From positions 1 through 64,000 of the forward strand of contig NZ_LZJN01000110.1 of NCBI RefSeq assembly GCF_001667735.1: 64,000 nucleotides of DNA, given 5' to 3'. The translations under genes were made by a program, and so were the position numbers. Below the pieces are notes generated by a model. It did not search any database and was not told the DNA's origin. It saw only the letters and a list, made by a program, of their open reading frames with translations. The DNA comes from Mycobacterium sp. E183. GTDB taxonomy: Bacteria; Actinomycetota; Actinomycetes; Mycobacteriales; Mycobacteriaceae. Of this stretch, positions 45,339 to 53,602 are shown one piece after another. The first letter of the stretch is position 1, and every line of letters begins with the position of its first letter.

Positions 45339-47047
45339 TCGTTGGTCCGGCGCAGTTCGCTCCCGATATGACCATCCGAACCGATGTCGTGGTGGTCGGT
45401 GCCGGCCCGATTGGCATCGCTACCGCGCTCGAGCTCGCGGCCGCCGGCGTCGAGGTGGCGCTGATCGAAAGTGGTCTGGAACGTAAGGACCGCGCGGCAC
45501 AGGAGCTGGCGACGTTCGACTCCCGCCAGGACGACTACTTTCATTCACGCAGTGAGGTCTCCGTTCGCCGGCAGCTGGGCGGCACCTCGGCGCTGTGGGG
45601 CGGGCGATGTGTCAAGTTCGACGCCATCGACTTCGAGAATCGGCCCATCACCGCGCAGTCGCCCTGGCCGATCGGGTTCGACGATGTCGAGCCTTACCTG
45701 CAGCGGGCCTGCGACTGGGCGGGATGCGGGCAGGCGGTATTCAATGCGCGGGGCATCCCGGAGCTGGCCCAGCGGGACCTGGTCGTGGGGCTGCCCGATG
45801 AACAGGTGTGCACCACCGACCTCGAACGCTGGTCGTTGCCAACGCGTTTCGGGCGCGAGTACCGCGCCGAGTTGCGCGACACCCCCGGACTGACGGTGTG
45901 GACCGGCCTCACGTGCACCGAGGTGGTGACCACCGAAGCCGGTGATGCCGTCGACCATCTCGTCGTCAAGACGCTCGATGGACGGGAGGGCAGAGTCATT
46001 GCGGCGGACTACGTCCTTGCCACCGGCGGCCTGGAGGCCACCCGCCTGCTGCTCGCGTCGGATCGTCATCATCCGGCCGGGCTGGGCAACGCGGGCGGCC
46101 ACCTCGGGCGCTGGTACATGTCCCACGTCGAGGCCCGGGTCGCGCGCGTGCACTTCACCAGCGACGACGTCATCTACGAACACGAGCGGGATCGCGAGGG
46201 CGTCTACGTCCGACGCCGTTTCACGTTCACTCCACAGCTGCAACGCGAACTCGGGATGCCGAATGCCGCTGTCTGGATGGTGAATCCGCCGATCAGCGAT
46301 CCCGCGCACGGCAGCGGAATCCTGTCGGGTGTCTACCTGACGTTGATCTCCCCGCTGGGGCGTTTCCTGCTCGCGGCGGCCATCCGCGAGGCCCACACCA
46401 AGACCGCGGGCCCGCCGCGCGTCGCCGCGCACCTGCGCAACATCGTTCGAGACCTGTTCGGTTCCATCCGATTCGCGGTCCGGTTCTCCTACGCGCGGTT
46501 CCTGCGCCGGGGCCGCAAGGCGCCGGGCTTCTTCGTCAAGGGGTCCGGCAATCGATACCTGCTGCACTACCACGGCGAGCATCTCCCGCACTGGGACAGC
46601 CGCATCGAGCTGACCGACGAACGCGATGCCCTCGGCATGCGCCGGATACGCACCCACATGCATTTCTCCGACGCCGACTACGAAAGTGTGCGCAGGGCAA
46701 TCGACCTCATCGACAAGCAGCTGCGCCGCCACGGCGTCGGACACGTGGAGTGGCTCGCCGACGACGTCGAGGCCTCGGTGCACGATTTCATGCGGGGCTA
46801 CGCCGGCTTTCATCAGGCCGGCACGACCCGGATGTCTGCGACCGCCGACGGCGGCGTCGTGAACCCCGACCTTCAGGTGCACGGGGTGCGCGGGCTGTAC
46901 GTCGCGAGCACCTCGGTCCTGCCGACGTCGAGCCAGGCCAACCCGACGCTGCTCGGGATAGCGCTCGGTGTGCGGCTTGCGGAGCGGCTCATCGGCGCTC
47001 GAGCGGAGCGGCCCGGAATCGCCGGCGGGTGGTCGGTCATGGGCTGA
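45335..47047 (+). CDS. GMC-type FAD oxidoreductase
   Basis: A 570-residue glucose-methanol-choline-like flavoprotein. The FAD motif is VVVVGAGPIGIATALELAAAG near the N-terminus, followed by LGGTSALWGGRC. The C-terminal GMC domain has FHQAGTTRMS (catalytic His region), YVASTSVLPTSSQANPTL and GIALGVRLAE. It oxidises an alcohol or sugar hydroxyl. It has no signal peptide, so it acts in the cytosol. GTG 45335 overlaps the stop of the reductase gene; ATG 45368 is possible. The pair may oxidise and reduce the same sugar, for instance to invert a hydroxyl, which is inference. Confidence 0.82.
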   Translation: MIVGPAQFAPDMTIRTDVVVVGAGPIGIATALELAAAGVEVALIESGLERKDRAAQELATFDSRQDDYFHSRSEVSVRRQLGGTSALWGGRCVKFDAIDFENRPITAQSPWPIGFDDVEPYLQRACDWAGCGQAVFNARGIPELAQRDLVVGLPDEQVCTTDLERWSLPTRFGREYRAELRDTPGLTVWTGLTCTEVVTTEAGDAVDHLVVKTLDGREGRVIAADYVLATGGLEATRLLLASDRHHPAGLGNAGGHLGRWYMSHVEARVARVHFTSDDVIYEHERDREGVYVRRRFTFTPQLQRELGMPNAAVWMVNPPISDPAHGSGILSGVYLTLISPLGRFLLAAAIREAHTKTAGPPRVAAHLRNIVRDLFGSIRFAVRFSYARFLRRGRKAPGFFVKGSGNRYLLHYHGEHLPHWDSRIELTDERDALGMRRIRTHMHFSDADYESVRRAIDLIDKQLRRHGVGHVEWLADDVEASVHDFMRGYAGFHQAGTTRMSATADGGVVNPDLQVHGVRGLYVASTSVLPTSSQANPTLLGIALGVRLAERLIGARAERPGIAGGWSVMG

Positions 47048-47106
47048 ATCCGGGTATCGCCCAAGTTATTTGCGGACAGCCAAAGCGGAAGCTGCCGCGG
47101 GTGGAG

Positions 47107-47904
47107 TCACTTGACGACCTCAAACAGCCAGTGATGGCCACGCGCCGTGGCCAGCGGGCGGAACTCCCGTGGCGAACGGGCCATGAGTTCCCTGAATGCC
47201 CGCATCTCATGATCGCGGTCGGGGAACTCATCGAAGTAGATCAACGTACCGGGCTGGAGAAGCGGCTCCGCCCAACTCAGCACCGTGGCAGCGCTGGAGT
47301 ACACGTCGCAGTCGACGTTGATGATCAACTGGTCGTGCTCGGGGACGTCGAACTTCGGGAGGCTGTCGTCGAACCAGCCGACGACGAACGAGACGCGGGC
47401 ATCGTCGATCTTCGGCGGCTCGCCGCCGACGTCGAAGTGGCCGGCTCCCAGGCCGGGCCGCCAGTCCTGCGGCAGGCCTTCGAAGCTGTCGAAACCGATC
47501 AGCCTCGCTTCGGGATGCGGGAGGTGCTGCGACCACCACCGCATCGAGCCGCCCTCGAACACACCGAATTCGAGGTACAGGGGCCGTTGCCCGCGGACCT
47601 TGGCCAGCGCCCGGTCGAACAACGCAAATTGGTCGGCGACGACATCTACCGTTGCATTCGAAAAATCGTGCGCCAGCCAATGGCCGAGCTCGAGGTAACT
47701 GAGCACTGAACGCAGATTCGCCAGCCGGCTGGCCGTCACTCGACGGCCGGCCTTCATCAGCGACAGGCGGACTTTCGTTTTTGCCGTGCCGCCGACGCGA
47801 TGGAGGAGCCGCCGGGTTGGCGCCGATGGCGTCGGGTCGCGCTCGGCATCCGCGTTAGGCACGCACCACACCCTATCCGACCTGGGCTGTCGCCAAAATC
47901 CCAT
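47107..47904 (-). CDS. TylF/MycF-like SAM-dependent methyltransferase
   Basis: A 265-residue protein like the TylF/MycF macrocin O-methyltransferases. Seen motifs are YLEFGVFEGGSMRWWSQHL, IGFDSFEGLPQDW, VVGWFDDSLPKF and IINVDCDVYSSA, with the acidic metal-binding positions intact. Such enzymes methylate sugar hydroxyls. It runs against its neighbours and is divergent from the UDP-glucose dehydrogenase gene. With the FkbM enzyme, the locus has two candidate sugar methylases. The first 15 residues may not be translated; GTG 47862 is an alternative start. Confidence 0.82.
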   Translation of the reverse strand: MGFWRQPRSDRVWCVPNADAERDPTPSAPTRRLLHRVGGTAKTKVRLSLMKAGRRVTASRLANLRSVLSYLELGHWLAHDFSNATVDVVADQFALFDRALAKVRGQRPLYLEFGVFEGGSMRWWSQHLPHPEARLIGFDSFEGLPQDWRPGLGAGHFDVGGEPPKIDDARVSFVVGWFDDSLPKFDVPEHDQLIINVDCDVYSSAATVLSWAEPLLQPGTLIYFDEFPDRDHEMRAFRELMARSPREFRPLATARGHHWLFEVVK

Positions 47905-48062
47905 TTGGACAAAGATTCCCGCTGTCCCGCGCCGGTGGCGTGCCGGGGCCGGCTGCCGATTCCGGTTGATGTCGAGCGGTCAAAGAAGCTAGCTGAAAAA
48001 GTGCGCGTGGGCCGCTCGCGTGCGGGACGATTGGGCGATCATCGGGAAGCGAAGGTGTCGTC

Positions 48063-49379
48063 TTGAAGATTTCGATCATCGGATGCGGGTACGTCGGGCT
48101 CGTCACGGGCGCTTGCCTGGCCGACAGCGGCAACGACGTGGTGTGTGTCGACATCGACCAGGCGAAGGTGGACGAGCTTCTGGCCGGGGGGGTTCCGATT
48201 TACGAACCCGGCCTCGCCGAGCTGATCGCCCGGAACCGGGAGAACGGCTCGATCGATTTCACCACCGACCGGCGCAGGGCGATCGAACACGGCGACGTGG
48301 TCTTCATCGCCGTCGCGACGCCGATGAGCGAAAGCGGCGAGGCCGACCTGTCCTACGTGCACGCGGCGGCCGCCGACATCGGGACATACCTGGATCGCTA
48401 CAAGGTCGTCGTCGACAAGTCGACCGTCCCGGTGGGCACCGCCGAGCGGGTCCGCGAGATCATCGCCGCCACGGCCTCGCAGGAATTCGACGTGGTGTCC
48501 AATCCCGAGTTCCTCAAGGAGGGCACGGCGGTCACCGACTTCATGAAGCCCGACCGCGTGATCCTCGGCAGCGACTCCAAACGCGCGGTGGAGATCATGC
48601 GGGAGCTCTACGAGCCGTACCTGCGCACCTTCCATCCGTTGATCGTCATGGACATCAAGAGCGCCGAGATGGCCAAGTATGCGGCCAATTGCTTTCTGGC
48701 AACCAAGATTTCGTTCATCAACGAGATCTCCAACCTCTGCGAGAAGGCCGGGGCCGATATCAGCGCGGTGCGGGAGGCCATCGGGGCGGACCGGCGCATC
48801 GGCTACGAATTCCTGTTCCCGGGAGTCGGCTACGGCGGGTCCTGTCTGCCGAAAGACGTTCAGGCCCTGATCCACACCGCCGCGGGACTGGGCACGGACA
48901 TGCGGCTGCTGCGCGCCGTCGACCAGGTCAACACGGAGCAGAAGGCAACGCTGGTCGCCAAAATCGTCGCGCACTTCGGTGACGGACGGCCCGCGGGTGA
49001 CCTGACGGGCCTGCGGGTCGGCCTGTGGGGCCTGAGCTTCAAGCCGCAGACCGACGACATGCGCGAGGCCGCCTCGCTGGTGATCGTGCGGCGACTGCTC
49101 GAGCTCGGCGCGACGGTGCGGGCTTTCGACCCGGAGGCGAGCGTGCGAGCCAAAGAGGCGCTGGGCGATTCGATCGAATACGCCGGGAACATGTACGAGG
49201 CGGTCGAGGGCGCCGACGCGCTCGTCCTGGTCACCGAGTGGAAGCAGTTCCACCGGCCGTCGTGGCAGCGCGTCAGGTCGGCCATGCGGGGTCATGTCGT
49301 CTTCGACGGTCGAAACATCTATGACCCCAGGCGGTTGCGGGCCGAGGGTTTCGACTACTACGGCATGGGCCGCCACTAG
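48063..49379 (+). CDS. UDP-glucose 6-dehydrogenase
   Basis: A 438-residue UDP-glucose/GDP-mannose dehydrogenase. The N-terminal Rossmann motif is ISIIGCGYVGLVTGACLAD, followed by DKSTVPVGTA, SNPEFLKEGTAV, the catalytic Cys261 in GYGGSCLPKDV and the C-terminal domain with LWGLSFKPQTDDMREAAS. It oxidises UDP-glucose (from GalU) to UDP-glucuronate with two NAD. The start is TTG 48063. The next gene, nine bases downstream, converts UDP-glucuronate to UDP-xylose. Confidence 0.93.
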   Translation: MKISIIGCGYVGLVTGACLADSGNDVVCVDIDQAKVDELLAGGVPIYEPGLAELIARNRENGSIDFTTDRRRAIEHGDVVFIAVATPMSESGEADLSYVHAAAADIGTYLDRYKVVVDKSTVPVGTAERVREIIAATASQEFDVVSNPEFLKEGTAVTDFMKPDRVILGSDSKRAVEIMRELYEPYLRTFHPLIVMDIKSAEMAKYAANCFLATKISFINEISNLCEKAGADISAVREAIGADRRIGYEFLFPGVGYGGSCLPKDVQALIHTAAGLGTDMRLLRAVDQVNTEQKATLVAKIVAHFGDGRPAGDLTGLRVGLWGLSFKPQTDDMREAASLVIVRRLLELGATVRAFDPEASVRAKEALGDSIEYAGNMYEAVEGADALVLVTEWKQFHRPSWQRVRSAMRGHVVFDGRNIYDPRRLRAEGFDYYGMGRH

Positions 49380-49388
49380 GCTGGGTGG

Positions 49389-50342
49389 ATGAGAGCCCTC
49401 GTCACCGGCGCCGCCGGATTCCTCGGATCCCACCTCTGCGATCGCCTTCGCCGCGACGGCGTCGAGGTTCTCGGCCTGGACAACTTTTATACCGGCAGGC
49501 GTGAAAACCTCGCCCACCTCTCGGGTGACCCGGGGTTCAGCTTCTTCGAACACGACGTCACGCGGCCGCTGGACGCCGCTGCTGTGGCGGGACCGCTGGA
49601 CCTCGTCTTCAACATGGCATGCCCGGGCTCGCCCTTCGCATTCCAGCGCGACCCCGTGTTCACCCTCGACACCAACTACCTCGGCACGAGGAACGTGCTC
49701 GAGCTGGCGCTCGCCAAAGAGGCGACGATGCTGCAGGCCTCTACCAGCGAGATCTATGGCGATCCCACCTTGCATCCGCAGACCGAAAGCTATTGGGGGA
49801 ACGTCAACTGCTTCGGCCCCCGCGCGTGCTACGACGAGGGCAAGCGGGTTGCCGAAACACTCATGCTCGAGTACGCGCGCCGCTTCGGCGCTCGGATCAA
49901 GGTCGTCCGGATCTTCAATACCTACGGCCCCAGGATGGATCCCGAGGATGGGCGGATCGTCTCACAATTCATCGTGCAGGCGCTCCGCGGCGAACCGATC
50001 ACCATCTTCGGCGATGGCAGCCAAACCCGAAGCTTCTGCTACGTCGACGATTTGATCGACGGGCTGGTGAAGATGGCGACCAGCGAGGCGTCCTTCACCG
50101 GACCCGTCAACCTCGGTAGCCAGGACGAGCTGACCGTCCTCGAGGTCGCCCGCATCATCAAGGAGATGACCGGATCGCCCTCTCCGATCGTTTTCCGGGC
50201 CCTGCCCGAGGACGACCCGAAGAAGCGCAAGCCGGACATCGCCCTCGCCGAGTCGAGGCTCGACTGGCGTCCGGTGGTCCCATTCGGCCAAGGCGTCAAA
50301 CTCACGATCGAGTACTTCAGGTCTGCCGATCTCGGGCGATGA
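49389..50342 (+). CDS. UDP-glucuronate decarboxylase (UDP-xylose synthase)
   Basis: A 317-residue extended SDR enzyme. The NAD motif is VTGAAGFLGSHLCDRL, followed by FNMACPGSPFAFQRDP, ASTSEIYGDP and CFGPRACYDEGKRVAETL, where the YxxxK-type pair and the R/CYDEGKR context are specific to UXS. It decarboxylates UDP-glucuronate to UDP-xylose. With the preceding dehydrogenase it makes a pentose donor for the repeat unit. Its 3' end overlaps the convergent glycosyltransferase by 26 bases, where the two arms of the locus meet. Confidence 0.9.
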   Translation: MRALVTGAAGFLGSHLCDRLRRDGVEVLGLDNFYTGRRENLAHLSGDPGFSFFEHDVTRPLDAAAVAGPLDLVFNMACPGSPFAFQRDPVFTLDTNYLGTRNVLELALAKEATMLQASTSEIYGDPTLHPQTESYWGNVNCFGPRACYDEGKRVAETLMLEYARRFGARIKVVRIFNTYGPRMDPEDGRIVSQFIVQALRGEPITIFGDGSQTRSFCYVDDLIDGLVKMATSEASFTGPVNLGSQDELTVLEVARIIKEMTGSPSPIVFRALPEDDPKKRKPDIALAESRLDWRPVVPFGQGVKLTIEYFRSADLGR

Positions 50343-51525
50343 CCTCCCGATAGGCGCTAACGGTCTGCTCGGCAACCGATTCCGGGTCGAAACGCTGCTG
50401 AGCCTCGACGCGTACCCGCTGTTCGATGCCGGCTCTGAAGGCGTCGTCGTCAAGTATCCGGCGGATGTGCCCGGCGCAGGCCGCGACATCGCCATGCGGA
50501 AACAGCAGCGCGGTGTTGCCGTCCTCGACCATGTCCGGAATGCCGCCAACGCGAGAGGCGATCACCGGCAGTCCACACGCCATGGCCTGAGCGACGACTT
50601 GCGGAGTGGTCTCTTCGCGCGAGCCCAGCAAGAGAACCTGGGCCCGCGCGTATTCATCGAGCAGTTCTTCGTGGCCGATGGGGCCGAGCAGCCTTACCCG
50701 TTCCCCCAGGCCGCATTCGTCGATCGCCCGCCGGACTTCGTGTTCGCTGCTCGGGTCCGCAATGGGGCCGGCGACCCTGAGTTGCAGGCCCGCCCGCCAC
50801 GGCCGGTCGGCAATGGCGCGACGGTCGTTGGCGACCTCGCCGACCGCGCGCACGAGATGGTCCACACTCTTGCGCGGCACCAGGGTTCCGACAAACAACA
50901 TTCGGCCGGGCTCCGGTGCGCGCCGTATGCGGAAGAAGTCGTCTTGGATCGGGTTCTCGATGAACCGGCAGCGCGCCGTCAGCATCGGCCCGTAAACCTG
51001 CGCCAGGTACGGCGAGATGATGATCATGTCCCGGGCGCGGCGAAACACCTCCCGCTCCATGTTCGCGACAGCCCGTTTCTTCAAGGCGCCCAACGCGTCC
51101 CACCGGTTTCTTTGCAGTAACCGGCTCTCGATGAAGAGCACGCCGTGCGGAGTGATGACCGTCGGCGCCCCGCTCGCCAACGCGCCGAGCGCGTGGCGAT
51201 CCTGGCCCTGTCCATGCACGACATCGGGATTGATCGAACGGATCACCGCCGCCAGGCGCGGCACGTCGTTGACACGCAGTGTGACCAATCGGGGGAGGTT
51301 CAGGCGCTTGACGTAGTGAACGTGCAGGGCGCCGGCCCGCCGGTAGGTTGTGGTCACACCGTTCATCGCACTGACGACGTGGCACTCGACGTCGGGACGG
51401 GCAGCCAGCGCATGCGCCAACGTGTACGTCACCGACTGCACCCCGTTGTGCACGGTCGCGCCTTCATCGGTGGGGTAGTCGCCTACCAGGGCGACCCGCA
51501 GCGGGCGGACGGAATCAGGGCGCAC
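50317..51525 (-). CDS. Family 4-type glycosyltransferase
   Basis: A 402-residue GT-B enzyme with VALVGDYPTDEGATVHNGVQ (donor-proximal loop), VITPHGVLFIESRL, FVGTLVPRKSVDHLVRAVG and the EX7E region GSREETTPQVVAQAMACGLP. It likely adds a sugar to the lipid-linked repeat unit. No ATG is suitable; GTG 51525 overlaps the end of the epimerase gene by 11 bases, which fits the tight packing of this operon. Confidence 0.85.
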   Translation of the reverse strand: MRPDSVRPLRVALVGDYPTDEGATVHNGVQSVTYTLAHALAARPDVECHVVSAMNGVTTTYRRAGALHVHYVKRLNLPRLVTLRVNDVPRLAAVIRSINPDVVHGQGQDRHALGALASGAPTVITPHGVLFIESRLLQRNRWDALGALKKRAVANMEREVFRRARDMIIISPYLAQVYGPMLTARCRFIENPIQDDFFRIRRAPEPGRMLFVGTLVPRKSVDHLVRAVGEVANDRRAIADRPWRAGLQLRVAGPIADPSSEHEVRRAIDECGLGERVRLLGPIGHEELLDEYARAQVLLLGSREETTPQVVAQAMACGLPVIASRVGGIPDMVEDGNTALLFPHGDVAACAGHIRRILDDDAFRAGIEQRVRVEAQQRFDPESVAEQTVSAYREVIARDRQT

Positions 51526-52474
51526 CGCGGCCACTTTCGAGCGCGATGCCCGGGTACTCGGCAAAGATCTTTCGCGCCGTGGCTTGGCCGAACGGCTCCG
51601 CCGCACGGCCGATGGTGCGGCGCAGCCGGTGCGTATCCGGGCACAGGAACGGTCGGTCGTTGGGGCGCTGGCGCTCGGGCACCGAGGTGAAGTCAACGGG
51701 AAACGGCAGGACGGACGCGATGATGTCCAGCGCTTCGCGGACCTCGATCGCCTTGCCGGATCCGATGTTGACGATCTCCAATCCCGCTATCCGCGAAACG
51801 GTGTCGACGATAACGGCGCCCATCGAGTCGACGTCAACGTAGTCGCGCAGTGGCCAGAGGTTACCGACTTCCACTTCGCGCTTGCCCTCCTGCGCGATCT
51901 GACGGGTGACCTCGGCGAGCATGTGCGGATTGGTTTCGCGCGGTCCGGCGGCGTTGAACAGCCGCCCGATCACCAGCGTGCGGAAACATCCGGTGGACTC
52001 GAAATAGCGCATGCACAGCTGCTCGGCCAGGTATTTCGTGTGGCCGTAGACATACACCGGCCCGGTCGGATCAACTTCCCGGTGGGGCACGAAGTTCGGA
52101 TGGTAGACGTCGCCGGTAGATGCGAAGAAGAAGGCTGAGACGCCGTGCCGGCGTGACGACTCCAGGACGTTCAACGTGCCATGCACATTCAAGGTGTACG
52201 CCTCGTAGACGTGCTCCTCGCACCAGGGGACGAAGTGTTGCGCCGCAAGATGAATGACGTTCTGCGGCTTGATGTCACGGAATGCCTCGTCGCACGCGTC
52301 GGCGTCGAGGATGTCGCGGACGATCAGCGTCGGCTTGCGGGGTGCCTTCTGCCAGTGGTCCTTTCCGAGCGAGAGGTCATCCATGACGAAGACCTCGGCG
52401 CCCCGCTCCAGCAACGAGTTGACGACCGCCGATCCGATGAATCCACAACCCCCGGTGACCAGATACGTGCTCAC
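51515..52474 (-). CDS. NAD-dependent sugar epimerase/dehydratase
   Basis: A 319-residue extended SDR protein. The NAD motif is YLVTGGCGFIGSAVVNSLLE, catalytic residues are in the ASTGDVYHP region and YVYGHTKYLAEQL (YxxxK), and the C-terminal part has LWPLRDYVDVDSMG. It is a nucleotide-sugar epimerase or dehydratase of unspecified substrate. GTG 52474 with GAGAGGG upstream is the preferred start; an ATG at 52501 is possible. Confidence 0.86.
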   Translation of the reverse strand: MSTYLVTGGCGFIGSAVVNSLLERGAEVFVMDDLSLGKDHWQKAPRKPTLIVRDILDADACDEAFRDIKPQNVIHLAAQHFVPWCEEHVYEAYTLNVHGTLNVLESSRRHGVSAFFFASTGDVYHPNFVPHREVDPTGPVYVYGHTKYLAEQLCMRYFESTGCFRTLVIGRLFNAAGPRETNPHMLAEVTRQIAQEGKREVEVGNLWPLRDYVDVDSMGAVIVDTVSRIAGLEIVNIGSGKAIEVREALDIIASVLPFPVDFTSVPERQRPNDRPFLCPDTHRLRRTIGRAAEPFGQATARKIFAEYPGIALESGRGAP

Positions 52475-52531
52475 GTTTCTATCCCTCTCGCGTCCATACA
52501 TCCGGATACGCGAGGTGTGTTCGGTACCCGG

Positions 52532-53602
52532 TCAACGTCGACGGCCCATCACCTCGTCGATGACCTCCAGGAAGCGATCCGCGACAAGGTCGACGGCGCA
52601 ATGGCGCTCGTAGTGCCGCGCCGCGGTGGCCCCGTGCCGCGCCGCCGTGTCCGGGTCGGCCAGGACGTCGAAAGCGGCCGCCAGTCCGGCAACGTCGTCG
52701 ACGCCGATCGGGGGGCAGTCCGGGGGTTGATACTCGGGCGGCCCGCCCTCGGTGGAAACGATCGGCATGACGCCCAACTGCATTGAGAGGACCTGCACGC
52801 CGCTTTGAGTGGCGCGCCGGTAGTGGGCGATCGAGCCCTTGGCGGCGGCCAGGGTGGTGACGACATCGCGGTAGCGATAGCCGCCGCGACGCCACTGCGT
52901 GTGCGCGGGCAGCTTGTCGGCGTCCAGCGCTCCGTCGCCGATCAGGATGAGGTCGTCGCCGCGCCAGCCGCCGCCTTCGACGTGGCACTGCCAGGCCCGC
53001 AACACCACGTCCACGTTCTTATAGGGGTTGAGCCGGCCGAACATGACAAAGTCGTGGCGCCCCTCGGCATCCACGAACGGAGGGACGCGGTCGAGATCGA
53101 GATCGCTGGCGAGCGGTACAACGTGCACCGGTGTGCCGATCACGTCGCGTCGTGTCGCGACCGCGCGCGCGACGTATTCGCAGTAGGCGATGGTGGCCGC
53201 AGAGCGGGCGCCCCAGCGATCGAGCGCCGCGAGTTCGTAGGCGGGCAGCGCTTCCGCGGGGTCATGGGGGCGATCGTCGTGGATCACCTGGATGCGTGGC
53301 GTCCTTCCGGCCAGCGCAATCCACCGTGGATCACGGACCTGTTCGGCGATCACGACGTCCGGCCGGAACTTGCGGACGAGCCGCCAGGCCTTGAGCGTCG
53401 GCGGCCACGTCTTGGCCGACAGGAATCGCGGCTCGAGCACCACCTCGTACTCGCGGGCGGCGTCTGACTCCGGGTGCCGGTCAGAGGTCACGAGCAGCAC
53501 GTCGGCCCCGTGCCGGATCAGCGCTTCGGACTGCACGCGCACCGCCGGCCGTGTCCATGGCGAAAGCCACAGCACCCGTGGAGACTTCACGCGGCCGGTC
53601 AC
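52532..53602 (-). CDS. Glycosyltransferase
   Basis: A 356-residue GT-B-like glycosyltransferase with RVLWLSPWTRPAVRVQ near the start, MFGRLNPYKNVDVVLRAWQ as the linker to the donor domain, and a C-terminal Glu motif region (STEGGPPEYQPP). The GTG start overlaps the stop of the flippase gene (GTGA, 53602-53599). A much longer open frame through the flippase gene is a shadow, not a fusion. It probably adds the third or a later sugar of the unit. Confidence 0.82.
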   Translation of the reverse strand: MTGRVKSPRVLWLSPWTRPAVRVQSEALIRHGADVLLVTSDRHPESDAAREYEVVLEPRFLSAKTWPPTLKAWRLVRKFRPDVVIAEQVRDPRWIALAGRTPRIQVIHDDRPHDPAEALPAYELAALDRWGARSAATIAYCEYVARAVATRRDVIGTPVHVVPLASDLDLDRVPPFVDAEGRHDFVMFGRLNPYKNVDVVLRAWQCHVEGGGWRGDDLILIGDGALDADKLPAHTQWRRGGYRYRDVVTTLAAAKGSIAHYRRATQSGVQVLSMQLGVMPIVSTEGGPPEYQPPDCPPIGVDDVAGLAAAFDVLADPDTAARHGATAARHYERHCAVDLVADRFLEVIDEVMGRRR

